Below the pieces are notes generated by a model, which was given only the letters and a program-made list of their open reading frames with translations, ran no database searches and had not been told where the DNA came from. 64,000 nucleotides of DNA from Perca fluviatilis (taxonomy: Eukaryota; Chordata; Actinopteri; Perciformes; Percidae). The DNA lies in NCBI RefSeq assembly GCF_010015445.1, contig NC_053122.1, forward strand, positions 35,973,513-36,037,512, in the 5' to 3' direction. A program made the position numbers and the translations under genes. Below, in pieces: positions 1-10,544 of the stretch. Each line of letters begins with the position of its first letter. Position 1 is the stretch's first letter.

Positions 1-314
1 CCACCTACTAGTCCACCACTTCTTAGTAGTTCCACAGATATTTAATAAACAGGTGTTAATGATATATTAGTTGGGTCATTTAAGGGAGAAGGTCTTAGTC
101 ATATTTAAAAAAAATAAGCCAATATTTTGGTGACAAGTTGTTAAGTCCTTCCCTGAGTTTCCTGCTTAAGTAACACCCTTTAATAATTGCCAACTCAGCT
201 TGAAATGTAAGCTCATTTGCCTATCGAATAACATCCAGTAAGGAAATCATAAGAGAAAAATAGTAATTATCAAGTAGTTATTAATTTAGCGAGAGCCGAA
301 ATGCCCACTTTGGC
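1..314. other. AT-rich stretch, nothing recognised
   Basis: No open frame of note, no tRNA-like fold and no terminal repeat is visible. The stretch leads directly into the foldback element that begins near 315. Confidence 0.4.
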
Positions 315-349
315 CCAAATGCAACCTAAGGTCTTTTTGTGAATGTACC

Positions 350-425
<76 letters not shown>

Positions 426-890
426 CCCATATTTAGGACCGAAGCGACACTTTTAAGATTTACCGTATTCTCGTTTTTCGGTCAAATGGCCTTTTGAATG
501 TGAGTGATAGGGGCACTTTTATGCTAGCCTCAAAATAGCTATTTTTAAAACACTAAGAAGGCGCGACACAACATGAAACTTTGCCTTAAGTATCACCAGG
601 GGCTCTACACCTGAACCACACTGGTTCACAAGGGATATACTAAATCTTTGGCTACTTGTTTTGATATCGACTCGTTTTGACTGCCGAGGTGGTAGCGGCC
701 GGAAACAACAAGTGCTACGGTGAGTTGTTCAAAACCTTTCTTTTTAGTAAACTCTGGGTACACAAACGCTGTTCTCAACGCTTTCGTTAGGGTGTAGAGC
801 CCCTGGTGATACTTCGAGCAAAGTTTCATATGCTTTTAAATGAAAGTTTGACTCGGGTACATTCACAAAAAGACCCTAGGTTGCATTTTG
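315..890. mobile_element. Foldback-like element with nested inverted repeats
   Basis: Bases 321-350 reappear as the reverse complement at 855-884 with one mismatch. Inside these, 572-611 reappears as the reverse complement at 791-830 with a few mismatches. The outer arms can be extended a few bases outwards at lower identity. This gives a roughly 565-bp unit with two nested stems and no coding capacity, which is typical of a foldback or non-autonomous DNA transposon. The AT microsatellite lies in the left outer spacer. No target duplication was convincing, and the family is not identified. Confidence 0.6.
351..421. repeat. (AT)n microsatellite
   Basis: Uninterrupted TA dinucleotides of about 70 bp inside the foldback-like element. 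Confidence 0.97.
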
Positions 891-1084
891 GCGAGAGTTA
901 CGCTTTAAGCCAGTAAACAAGCCCTTGAACAGAGCAGGCTGCTACATTTTGTAATGAACAAGTAACTAAGTAAGTTACTATAAACAGTAACCGTGCACGT
1001 TAACCTTACATGTAAACAATAACCCACGGCAAGATCCGCATTCCATGTTTATCTGCATGAGGCTCCCGTTAGAGACCTCGTTCT

Positions 1085-2527
1085 CAGTTTTTCTCTACAT
1101 TATCCGGGGTTCCATTATGATGAGTCTTCCCACTCATACTTCACCTGAAGGTCCGAAGTAACGTTCGGCATACTTTTACACCTCCTCCGGCTCCGTGAAG
1201 AACCTCTCTGACCCGTTGTGTGACACCCGGAGTTTCACTGGATACAAAAGTCCAAATCTGACCCCCGGGGGTGAATGCAGCTCGGCGTCATACCACTTCA
1301 GGTGGGAGGTCTCTGAAAATTTAGATCCGTTGGCCCCGGAATGTCCGATTTTTGGTGGAGATCGCCTTCTGTATTACGTCTTCATAAGCATAACCATAAT
1401 GTATCCTCGCAATGAGGTGTCGAGGGGGCTCGCTGTCACCGGGTTGTCTCCGGAGGGCTCTTTTCTTGCCCCTCTTTAATTCCGGCCAATCTCAAGTTCT
1501 GTTGTTTCGAGCAGCCCTCCAGGTCAAGGCATTTTTCTGAGAGTTTCAACTTGCCCCGAAAGTTTCTTAACTTTGTATTTCAGCTCCTGCAGCGTGACCG
1601 AAGTGCCGTTAACCGAGTCAGCTAGCTCTTTCAAAGTCTGGTTTTGTGAGTCCATCTGGGCTTTTAGCAATGATATCGCTATGTGTCATTTTCGGCTCTA
1701 AGGCCGGGTTACACACTGCCTGCGTGGCGTGAGCGTGGCGTGAGCATGGCGTTTCTGTTGCGTGTCAGCTGTGTGGATTTTCTGTCTTTCCACATCAGAA
1801 AGGTGTCTGACGCGGTGCTGCTGCTAGCTTTGTCTGGACACATGTATGTTTCCCATTGATAAAATGAAATACCATGTTAAACATAAACATATACTGATCT
1901 GATTACAGCAAAGACAACGTCAGCGGTATTGACGGCAAAATAGGCTAGAGAATATTTTGTTCTGTATTGACAGGTGCAATATTAGAAAATCTTTTTTTTA
2001 TTACATTTATATATCTGCATTTATATCAAAACCTAGAGACAAACATCATGTCATTTATTAATATGTATTTGTGTTTAAATGACATATAAACATCTTTTCC
2101 TATCCTATTTTGCCTGGAAACGCTTCCAACATGCTTGCGTGTTACGTGAAAAATAGGCGTCGGTTCTATTTCTAGCAGGCACGCGTTTTCGGCGCAGCTC
2201 GAGCCACGCAGGCAGTGTGTAAGCTCTCACCTGTTAACATGGGAGCCGAAATATAAACAGACATGCAACACAGCCAGTGTGTAACTGTGTGTCGCTATCT
2301 CTACTCTCAATGTAGTGTTAACCTCTGAGATCTCAGCTTCAATTTTCTTACAAATGTCTGACTTGACGAGCGTTAGCTGAGTGGAGCGATGCTATAGCCT
2401 CCAGCACGTCGTTGTTGTCTGCTCTCCGGGCGGTCCCTTCAGCATTTGCTTCTGTAGTCAACCCCGAGGCTTCGCTTGGGCCTGCTTCATCGTGCAAGTC
2501 CACCTTCGCATTGATCTTTTTCTGCAT
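1085..2527 (-). pseudogene. L1-type LINE ORF1 pseudogene, split by a MITE
   Basis: On the minus strand an ATG at 2527 opens an acidic N-terminus (MQKKINAKVDLHDE), followed by a coiled-coil stretch (SDICKKIEAEISEVN). The frame is broken by the element at 1701-2284. It resumes with another coiled-coil stretch (LKELADSVNGTSVTLQELK, about 1650) and then a C-terminal domain containing RFGLLYPVKLRVSHNG and SERFFTEPEE (about 1195-1260). The order coiled coil, RRM-like region, basic C-terminal domain is that of L1/Tx1 ORF1p, the RNA-binding chaperone of the retrotransposition particle. Frameshifts and stops are present, for example after FTEPEEV. The 94-residue plus-strand frame at 1195-1479 is its antisense shadow. 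The LINE class is well supported; the exact clade is not. Confidence 0.75.
1701..2284. mobile_element. Non-autonomous DNA element, copy 1 of 2
   Basis: The motif TTACACACTGCCTGCGTGGC at the left recurs inverted near 2207-2226. About 580 bp are shared, in opposite orientation, with 23577-24165, including the stretch around the CATTGATAAAATGAAAT motif. It interrupts the minus-strand LINE ORF1, so the insertion is younger than that LINE copy. It has no transposase. Terminal inverted repeats fit a MITE, but I could not fix a target duplication. Confidence 0.65.
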
Positions 2528-2534
2528 TTTCCAC

Positions 2535-3110
2535 GGTCTTCTTTTCTCTCAGAGGGATTAGGTTATATTTTGATAATTTTCTCAAGTTGCCATTCGCGTG
2601 GTTTTGTCAAAATGAAGTTTTAAACTTAAAATCTGCCGGAACTACCGGTGAGTGCGTCCACTTGCCCATTGTCGGATGACATTCACCAAGGAAGCTCTGT
2701 GGGGAATTGTGTGCGCGTGCCCATTATATTAAGGCCTGCATAGGTGAAAAGTAACGTTGCATGTGTAGCCCAACGAGCTAAAGTCAGATTACTGCTCGTA
2801 GACTTCTCTAATCATCCCACTTCCTGCATATTTTTTTAATCACAGTAACAAAGCTATATGAAAAAGCCCAAAGTGAGTATAGCCTGTAGCCTATTTCTGA
2901 ACGAAATAACGTTACAGTTTACTCTACGGAACCTGCTATGACGTTGGTAGTGAATTGAAGAGCTACGCAAAAAACAGCCTTTGCTAAAACAGCACAGGCT
3001 TCCCCAAATCGCATTGTGGTACGTATTTTGCCTCGCTTTAAATGCAAACCTCCTTGGTCTAAGCATTTTGGCTGAACTTTATATTTTAGAGAACAACGTA
3101 TGGTAGAAAG
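2535..3110. other. Unassigned intergenic sequence
   Basis: Bases 2535-2640 may be the 5' leader of the minus-strand LINE ORF1. The remainder shows only short random frames. Confidence 0.3.
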
Positions 3111-3111
3111 T

Positions 3112-3195
3112 CCATCCATCCATCCATCTTCTTCCGCTTATCCGGTGTCGGGTCGCGGGGGGAGCAGCTCCAGCAGGGGACCCCAAACTTCCCTT
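3112..3195 (-). mobile_element. RTE/Rex3-like LINE 3' tail
   Basis: On the minus strand, a GC-rich stretch (CGACACCGGATAAGCGGAAG) ends in GATG repeats (3112-3130). Tandem GATG at the 3' end is the hallmark described for Rex3/RTE LINEs of fish. Only the tail is present, so this is a strongly 5'-truncated insertion. Confidence 0.6.
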
Positions 3196-3857
3196 TGGTA
3201 GAAAGTCTGGAAACACAAATATTTCTCCATAGCCTTGTTTCTTTTTTCCATACTTATACAGACTTGGAAATTACTCAAATCAAATTCCATACATTTCCAG
3301 GTTTTCCATACCGCGTAGGAACCCTGACCATACCTATCAAGGAAAGGACTGTATTACATTGCATTAGTTTTGTTTATGTGTACCTAAAATGCCTAAATTC
3401 TAAAGTAATTGTAACATAACCAGCAAATTGACAAAATGACACAGTGGATGGGGCACACTTACATACACACTTATACTCGTATATAATATGCCAATGTATA
3501 TGCCAATTGCTTTAGCAATTATTCATCCCGTTCTGCTTTTTGCTTGCGAAATCAGCAGGGATACGGAGCCCGGTGATCGGCACATCTGGGTAACGTTAAA
3601 GTAGTTGAATGTGCTTTAGCATATTGGATGTTTCAATCATTCACATATCCTTCAACAGTGAAGCAACACCAACACAACAACAACATCGTCGACTTAAACA
3701 CAACTCTCTCTCTCCCCGTTGCTGTTTCAACGTTAACTGAGCAGAAACATGCAGGCGGGTCTTACAGCTCCGCTGTTTCATTAGCGCTCGCCAGTGTGAC
3801 TGACTTGCACACCGATCCGCTTGTTGTGCTAACTTAACGTGACTTCACTTAATGTTA

Positions 3858-4606
3858 CTGTCAGTACCCGATCTGTTCCACCTGCACGATCCGTTCTGCG
3901 CATGCGCAAAATGTTCGCGCATGCGCTATTGTACGAGGATTTACGGCACTACCCAATCTGTTCTACGCTAGTCTCCCCCGGGAAGCTAACGTTAGTATAG
4001 CTAATAGCTAATTCGGCTGACCGCTAGGTGATTATAGCGGGCTGCCGTTAGCCTCCACCGGGAAGCTAACGTTAGTTTAGCTAACGGCTAATTCGGCTAA
4101 ACGCTAGCTGATTGTACCGGTCTGTCGTTAGCCTCCACAGGCAAGCTAACATTAGTTTAGCTAACAGCTAATTCGGCTAACCACTAGCTGAGACAACATT
4201 TAAACTTTAAAAGACCCTTAAAATAAAACTTGAAAATAAACGTTAACATATATAACAGCTGTTACGTCAGTTCTACTTGTGCTCATTTAAAATACTATCA
4301 CTCAATACTTGTCTTTATTGTTATTACTGTAAAGTCTTAATTTAGCTGTAGCCTGCTTTTCCCATTAAGTTTGACTTAACGTTATTTTAATTTTAGAATC
4401 TAGCAGTCCGTTCTGCCTGCACGATCTGTTCTGCGCATGCGTTATTTTAGACTGAATCTGGCCGAATTAGATGTTAGCTTCCCAGTGGAGGCTAGAGTGG
4501 AACAGATCGGGCAGGTCGTAAAACAGTATTATCATCTGCGCATGCGTGAACATCTTGCGCATGCGCAGAACGGATCGTGCAGGCGGCACGGATCGGGTAC
4601 TGACAG
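3858..4606. mobile_element. PIF/Harbinger-like MITE with TTA duplication
   Basis: The ends are inverted repeats: CTGTCAGTACCCGATC at the left and its complement at the right, extending about 50 bp and including a CGTTCTGCGCATGCGCAA block. TTA stands on both sides (3855-3857 and 4607-4609). The paralogous repeat at 8022-8364 has a single TTA at 8184-8186 and no insert, so it is an empty site. A 3-bp TTA/TAA duplication is the established signature of PIF/Harbinger. There is no coding capacity. Confidence 0.85.
3971..4190. repeat. 80-bp tandem repeat (about 2.75 copies) inside the MITE
   Basis: The block GGAAGCTAACGTTAGT recurs at 3981 and 4061 and, with changes, at 4141, so the period is exactly 80 bp. 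Each unit contains CTAATTCGGCTAA-like and AACGTTAG/AACATTAG motifs. Confidence 0.9.
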
Positions 4607-4837
4607 TTACCTCCGACCCATTGCCTGCAGCCTCGCTTGCCAACTTGTCAGCATCTCTAGCCAGACACTTTCTAAGCCGACGAGCTAACGTTAGCTGTTA
4701 CTAGCACGTTGTGAAACGTTTTATTTTCTAACAACTGAGTGATTCGCGCCAGAGCTTGGATGACAGAGCTCCTGCACCAAAGTGAGGACTTGATTATTAA
4801 AGCTGGTACCTTGTCACATCCCTGTAATGATTAATAT

Positions 4838-7604
4838 GTTGTTGCGTGGCCCCAAATGGGTCCACGTACAAGGACTTCTTCTCCTTGAGATACATGATCT
4901 ATGGAAATGTAGTTACAAATTATAGCAACCCCTTGTACACCATAGTTTTTATCTGAATCTGTTAACATTTAAGATAGCTTACAATGAGTGTCCAGTGTCC
5001 CTGGTGGCAAACTGCTCTAGCAGCCACATCATGTTTCAGAAGGTCAAGCTAAGAACAAACACATTATACTCACATCTCCATTTCAGATATTAATATACTG
5101 AAGAGGTTAAACATCCTACTTACCCTTCTAAAACATTTTTGGGAGCCCTGCCAGACCTCAGTCATTGTATAGGCGTCAATAATTCTTGTCCCCGTTGTAC
5201 GGCCCACAATGCATAGGTATGCATTCCCAACCTGTAAGTATAAGACTGAACTGTGATCCACGTTTTTTTACTACTTAACGAAATGTATCAGGCAACAACC
5301 AAGTACCTCTATCTCCAACTCCTTTCCTGGTGCCAGGTCCATCATATTCTCTGAATAAACTTTGTATGGCCCAGCCTTTGACCACCAGGTCTCTTTACGA
5401 CCTCCTGCCCATAGGTCTCTGATTACTCTAAAATATCAATGACAATCTGTTACTTCTGAAATTCATAATTTAGGGTGTACTTTGTAGAGGTTTACTCACA
5501 CATTTCTGCATTTTTTGGAGCTTCTGGAATGTTTATGGAAATGGATGTTCCTTCAGTTGTTTGTGTGCTGTGTATGTGTGCATGTTGAAGTTGCAGTTGA
5601 AGGATCCAATTTTGTCAGTTTTGCAGGGATCCTTTCCTCTGGGAGGACATAAGGTGCCAAATGGTCTATGTTACTGCAAACAGTTTTCTTCCCCTTAAAT
5701 GTCACAAGGTCAGCAATGTTTCCATGCAGTTTAACAATTTTGAAGGGCCCTAGCATATTTGATTGTTGCTTGCCCCCTTTCCTTAGCTCCTGTTTCATAT
5801 TTCTCAGGAGAACTAAATCCCCCACTTTAAAGTTGTCCTCCTGTCCTCGCTCGTTTCCTTTTTTGAACCTTGTCTTGGCTTTTTTTTACATTGTGCTTTA
5901 CTTCTTCATATGCAGAGTCTCGCTTGCGTATGCCTTCTGAGGTCTCCTCTTCCATGTCATGTGTGGCCTGCCACAAATCACAGAAAGTAGAGGGTAGATA
6001 TATAGATGTAGACATATATATATATAGTTTTAAAAAGAGGAATATTAGAGAATCTTACTTCATATTCTTCATTCACCTCTGATGGGTACCTCGCCTCCCT
6101 CCCAAACATCAAAAAGTATGGGCTATACTTAGTGGTGAGCTGTTTCTTCGTCCGAAGTGCAAACTTTGTGGACTGCAAATACTGGTCCCAATCTTTGGGG
6201 TGGTCAGCTGCCATTTTGTTCAGGGACCTGAAAATGCTGAATTCAAATACAGGCATGAGAAGGTAGAAGAGAATTTAGTTTTAATTGTACAATAAAGATG
6301 CTCTGCTGGGAACAGCTTATCAACATGTTGTATAATGACAGCAAAAATGCGTTCAGGTATTAAAAACACAATGAACCTCTGTATTGTGCCATTACATTTT
6401 TCCACAAGGCCATTAGTCTGTGGATGTTAAGGAGAGCAGAGGCTTCTCTTAATGCCCAGCCTCTGACGCAACCCATAGTTAACATTAAAATTATTAGTTG
6501 GACAGACATGAAGTCAGCACAGCACTAAGTGTAATTACATACTGGGGACACATAAGGCATGGTTACTGTACCTTGTTGCGAAACTCTGAGCCCTGGTCTG
6601 TTAGCAGTCTAGCTGGTGCACCAAATTTGTAAAAACAAGAATACAATTTGACACCTCAACTGCGGTTTTGCTTTTGAGTGGGTAGGCTTCTGCCCATTTG
6701 GTGAAATAATCAATCATGACACACATGGACTGATTACCACCATCTGTTAGTGTAAGTTTACCCACCAGATCCATCCCAACAAGTTGCAGAGGCTCTGAAA
6801 CCTGAGAAAAATTATAAAAAGAAGAAATGAGAATGATATCAATAATGTTTTTTAAAGTGATTTGTATGCCATAATTTCCTTTACCTGGATTGGATTGTGT
6901 CTTTTATTTAATATGTGCCCTCTTTGACTGGCACTGACAACACTGAGCAACCTAAAATGCACACATACAGTATTTAAGAATGATGATGATAATTGAAAAT
7001 ATTTGTTTAGCGTTACATTCACAGACAGGCCTTGTACATTTGCAAAAATACACATTACAATCCCCGGTGCTTCATGACAGGAATGTACGTAGGTGGATTA
7101 ACTATGTTATCACTAATAATTATGTGTAAAGGACACAGTACAGTTGATGAGTGTGTATTCCACCTCAACATTTTGAGGATACCAACTCACCCACTTGCGA
7201 ATGTCCTCCTCCATTCCAGGCCAACAGTAGCAGCTGATTATAGCCCTGTGGGTTTTCTCCAATCCACAGTGTCCACCAAACTGGCTGCAGTGAAACTCCT
7301 CAAAAATGGAATTGGCCTCTTCGGCAGTCAGTACAACTTTGGCCAGGTGCTGTGACTGATTTCTTTTTCGCCTGCAGATGTAGTACAGGTCTCCATCTGG
7401 TGTTTCAATGTCATAATATTAGATTTACTTGGAGTTGTAGCATAACAGATTATCATGAATTTCTGCAGTGCATACTGCATGTTCCTTTATTCTGAAGGTT
7501 TCAGCTCTTCTCTTAATCACATGCTTCTCCTTGCTGGTTAATCCTTCGGGATACTGGTTATGCAGTTTGAGATCCAGCACCTCTCGAACAATTTTAGGAT
7601 CCAT
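4838..7604 (-). pseudogene. Multi-exon Ginger/KRBA2-like integrase fused to a Ulp1/SENP-like protease, broken
   Basis: Exons fit GT-AG borders on the minus strand: 7604-7474, 7396-7191, 6951-6885, 6801-6572, about 6485-6381, 6227-6059, 5967-5500, 5427-5307, 5231-5124, 5048-4983 and about 4898-4838. In order they give an N-terminus (MDPKIVREVLDLK), an H2C2 zinc-binding part (FGGHCGLEKTH, then QCCQCQ) and the retroviral-type integrase core. The core shows VGMDLVGK for the first Asp, LLTDQGSEF for the second, and HPQTNGLVEK for the Glu region. A C-terminal domain (FKVGDLVLLRN) follows. The last exons look like a C48 protease with the His (GHWTLI) and Asp (YVDPFG) motifs. The Cys exon is missing because the direct repeat begins at 4779. 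A stop in exon 3, a stop where SPY is expected before HPQTNG, and a frameshift in an A-run near 5875 make it a pseudogene. Integrase-plus-protease architectures are known from Ginger-type DNA transposons and their domesticated relatives. Confidence 0.75.
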
Positions 7605-7971
7605 CTTTGTGGCCCTACTTCCACCTGTCTAACCAACCTCCTGCTCACCCTAAACTCTTGACTAACACACAAACAAGCAAATACAAGACAATACACAGAG
7701 ACAGAGAGACAAACAGGCACAACAAACCTACAGGATTATTATAGAATTCCTTTTATATATGAACAGAATGGCCCTGTGCATTTAAATACCTAAAAATTAC
7801 AGTGGTTTGCATTCTCTATGGAACAGTTAAAAAGTAAAAAATATTGTGATTGGTTGTTAATTGGTCGCTAGGTTGAATCCCCTACCTATAGCATTTAACA
7901 ACCCTCGTGTATATTTGAAATGTGTTGACCATTTCTTTATTTTATGTTTTTTTTTTTTCATTACAAAATAA

Positions 7972-8003
7972 AGGAGTCTACCAACTGAGCTATCCGGGCG
8001 CTC
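7972..8003 (-). other. tRNA-Lys-like 5' half
   Basis: The minus strand reads GCCCGGATAGCTCAGTTGGT and continues into the D-arm, matching the acceptor strand, A box and D-loop of a lysine tRNA or a tRNA-derived SINE head. The anticodon arm and T arm are absent, so it is a fragment and not a working tRNA gene. Confidence 0.55.
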
Positions 8004-8021
8004 TACACCGTCCTCGTCTTA

Positions 8022-8364
8022 TACACAACTCTCTCTCTCTCCCCGTTGCTGTTTTAACGTTAACTGAGCAGGAACCTGCAGGCAGGTTTTACAGCTCCGC
8101 TGTTTCATTAGCGCTCGCCAGTGTGACTGACTTGCACACTGATCCGCTTGTTGTGCTAACTGTTAACGTGATCTCACTTAACGTTACCTCTGACCCATTG
8201 CCCGCAGCCTCGTCCGCCAACTTTTCAGCATCTCTAGCCAGACCTTCAGACACTTTATAAGCCGACGAGCTAACGTTAGCTGTTACTAGCACGGTGCAAA
8301 ACATTTCATTTTATAACAACTGAGTGATTCGCGCCAGAGCTTGGATGACAGAGCTCCTGCACCA
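8022..8364. repeat. Direct repeat copy 2 (empty site for the MITE)
   Basis: Uninterrupted partner of 3697-4779. It lies about 420 bp upstream of the integrase start on the minus strand, so it may hold that gene's promoter. A single TTA at 8184-8186 corresponds to the duplicated TTA in copy 1. Confidence 0.75.
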
Positions 8365-9240
8365 CACACACTCCAAGGTCAAGACCGTGAAGCAAAACAC
8401 TGACGTAAACAGTAGCTAATGTTACCAGCACTGTCATATAACGTCAACATCCAAGTCACACCAAACAGAGTAAATTGTTAAGTCACACACACAAAATATT
8501 TATTTATAACGTTACGGCATTTATTTATTCGTACAAAAAGGAGACCTTTGTAAACGAAATGTAACGTTTATACTTTGTAATTGAATTTTAATGCCGTTAC
8601 AGCGTGCCTGGTCGCCAGGGCCCCGAAATTATCCAAGAGCATTAATAAAGCTCATGAAATAATTAGGAAAATCTTCCAAGCATGGATATAACATTAGATT
8701 ATCTCATATTTTCAGAATGTTTGGAAACAGCGATACTATTATAACGTTAACGTTACCTCCAGACCCTGGCAGCGAGCGGTGTCTCCCCAACCCCCATGTG
8801 CCATGTAACGTTAGCTAAGGTTAGCAACAGCCTCGTCTGTAATGGTAATGACCTGAATATGGCCGGTTGCCGGGTAACCAGTGGATATAACCAGCATGTT
8901 CAATAAAGACACGTAATTGATCAAACCCACTAACGTTAGCTAAGTTTATGTTTAACGTTAACATGCTAACATTAACGTTAGCTGACTAACATTAACGTTA
9001 CTTACGTAGCAGGCAAGGTGCAGTGTAGCATCAAGCTAACCTGTGATTAATGTAAAGCCAATTTTGCAGTAATACGTATATTCAAATAAAATACCATTAC
9101 TCACCTTTATGACTTAATGGTAAAGGTTCTCGACGAAATCAGGAAATCAGTACTTGCATTTCCAACATGTCCGAAATGCAGAACTGCTCAGGAAACCCTG
9201 TTCTTAGCGTGAAGCATGCGCAGAGTACTTGACCTGGCCT
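8365..9240. other. AACGTTA-rich noncoding stretch
   Basis: No coding frame is recognised. The palindrome-containing word AACGTTA occurs repeatedly (near 8744-8755, 8808, 8931 and five or more times in 8950-9000). It may be decayed MITE material, since the same word is in the MITE at 3858-4606. Confidence 0.4.
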
Positions 9241-9559
9241 CAACTTGAGTCCACCCAGCAAACACATACCCTTTAGGGAACCTTCCCAGAACGTTCCCTA
9301 ACTGTACGTACACACCGCGGCCGACTTGAGCTGCAAAGTTACCGGAAGTCATTCATTTTCAATGGAAGCCGGCTTCTCTCAGCTGTAAGAAGCGGCAAAT
9401 CCATCGGCGTCACTTTTTGGGCGTGTTGAGCAACCAGAGCACCAAGCAAGTTGAAACTAAGTATCTCAGTTTCTGCTTAACTGCTGAGACGTCCAGTCTG
9501 GAACATAATGTGAGCACAGTTGGTCTGAACAGATGGGGGCTACAAGGTCACCCTAAAAC

Positions 9560-9905
9560 TATCTCTAGTTTTCCCATGCCAGTTAAGATGTAACTGGGGG
9601 GGTGAAAGTCGTACAGGGAGGAGGAGGCGAAATGACTCCGAGATGTCTGCATGTGTATCAGATTGCCTGTAAGAATTGTAGCGTCATAATAATCCAAGTG
9701 CGTGTGTGCTGTCACTCTGAAGATGCATATAAGCCTAGTGTTCTTGTTCACTCATTTGAGAAACTGACTCCACACTGGGCTGCGGCCTTTTGTGAAATCA
9801 TGTTGCTCCTATTTGCAAATATATCTTTAATAAAATACAAAAACCCAACTTGGTTCTAGTCTCAGGCTGTCTTATTTGTTTCATTTTACTAAACTCTGAA
9901 AACTT
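9560..9905 (+). mobile_element. Possible solo LTR
   Basis: The stretch has the order expected of an LTR on the plus strand: a TATA-like CATATAAG at 9725, about 100 bp of transcribed sequence, a polyadenylation signal AATAAA at 9829, and a T-rich tail. It lies directly beside an L1 ORF2 fragment whose frame stops at the junction. I could not find a clean TG...CA border or a target duplication, so a promoterless repeat of another type remains possible. Confidence 0.3.
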
Positions 9906-9944
9906 CACCCCTGCTGCAAAGGAAACTTCCATTACAAGTTCCAG

Positions 9945-10450
9945 TTTGTTCAGGTTGACCGTGCAATAGGGAGTAGGAATGGCTTTGGAGACGTGTCTCT
10001 TCTGAGGTGTCCAATATGTCCTATGACATATGTTGAAGTGTATCTGCTGGTGATTTGGGTTCTTGGAACAGTGGGAAATGTTGTCCCAAACTGTCTCCCA
10101 ATTAATTACTATTGGGAGTTCTCCTACGGATCCTTGCATCAGTTTAGCATAAATCCTGGACACCAATCCTCTCACAGGAAAATCAACAAGCCATTCAATG
10201 ATTGGGTGAGTCTCGAGATTGTTTCCCCATGGTACTCCGTAACATTTTAGGGCTGACCTTAAGCGAAGATAAAGGAAGAAGGATGTCCTTGGGATCTCAA
10301 AGCTAGCTCTCAGGTCCTCAAAGCTCAACATACCTTCCCCATTGAATAATTGGTCAAGAGTATAAATACCGCTGTCACTCCACTAGTTATAAACAAAAGG
10401 TTTGTTACCAGACATTAAGTGCATGTTAAGCTTCCGGAGCATACCCTGAA
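9945..10450 (-). pseudogene. L1-type LINE ORF2 C-terminal fragment
   Basis: The minus strand reads GMLSFEDLRASFEIPRTSFF, then RSALKCYGVPWGN, GLVSRIYAKLMQGS, and a histidine-containing NICHRTYWTPQKRHV. This is the conserved region after the reverse transcriptase of L1-type ORF2, leading towards the Cys/His motif. The frame becomes unrelated after TPYCTV at about 9955, where the LTR-like segment starts. The endonuclease and polymerase domains are absent, so it is a relic. Confidence 0.75.
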
Positions 10451-10544
10451 GGCAGCGTGTCCCACAAGGTGGGGATCAAGACAGGCAGTGATTGCATGAG
10501 TCCTGTAGCAGCAGAGGGCGATTTCTCAGGTCTTCTCCGATGAC

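Larger units (their letters stand above)
3697..4779. repeat. Direct repeat copy 1 flanking the integrase gene (interrupted by a MITE)
   Basis: Bases 3697-3857 and 4610-4779 together match 8022-8364 along their whole length, with the 749-bp element at 3858-4606 inserted between them. The repeat is CpG-rich, contains several AACGTTA palindromes, and ends in CTCCTGCACCA in both copies. It truncates the minus-strand integrase-protease gene, whose last readable exon stops near 4838. It could be a duplicated promoter region from an unequal exchange, or the two ends of a larger element. Confidence 0.75.

Noticed and set aside
1195..1479. 94-residue plus-strand frame
   Set aside because: Antisense of the L1-type ORF1 (RFGLLYPVKL and SERFFTEPEE on the minus strand).
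7972..8003. Functional tRNA-Lys gene
   Set aside because: Only the 5' half is present; no anticodon or T arm.
9993..10250. 85-residue plus-strand frame
   Set aside because: Antisense of the L1-type ORF2 fragment.
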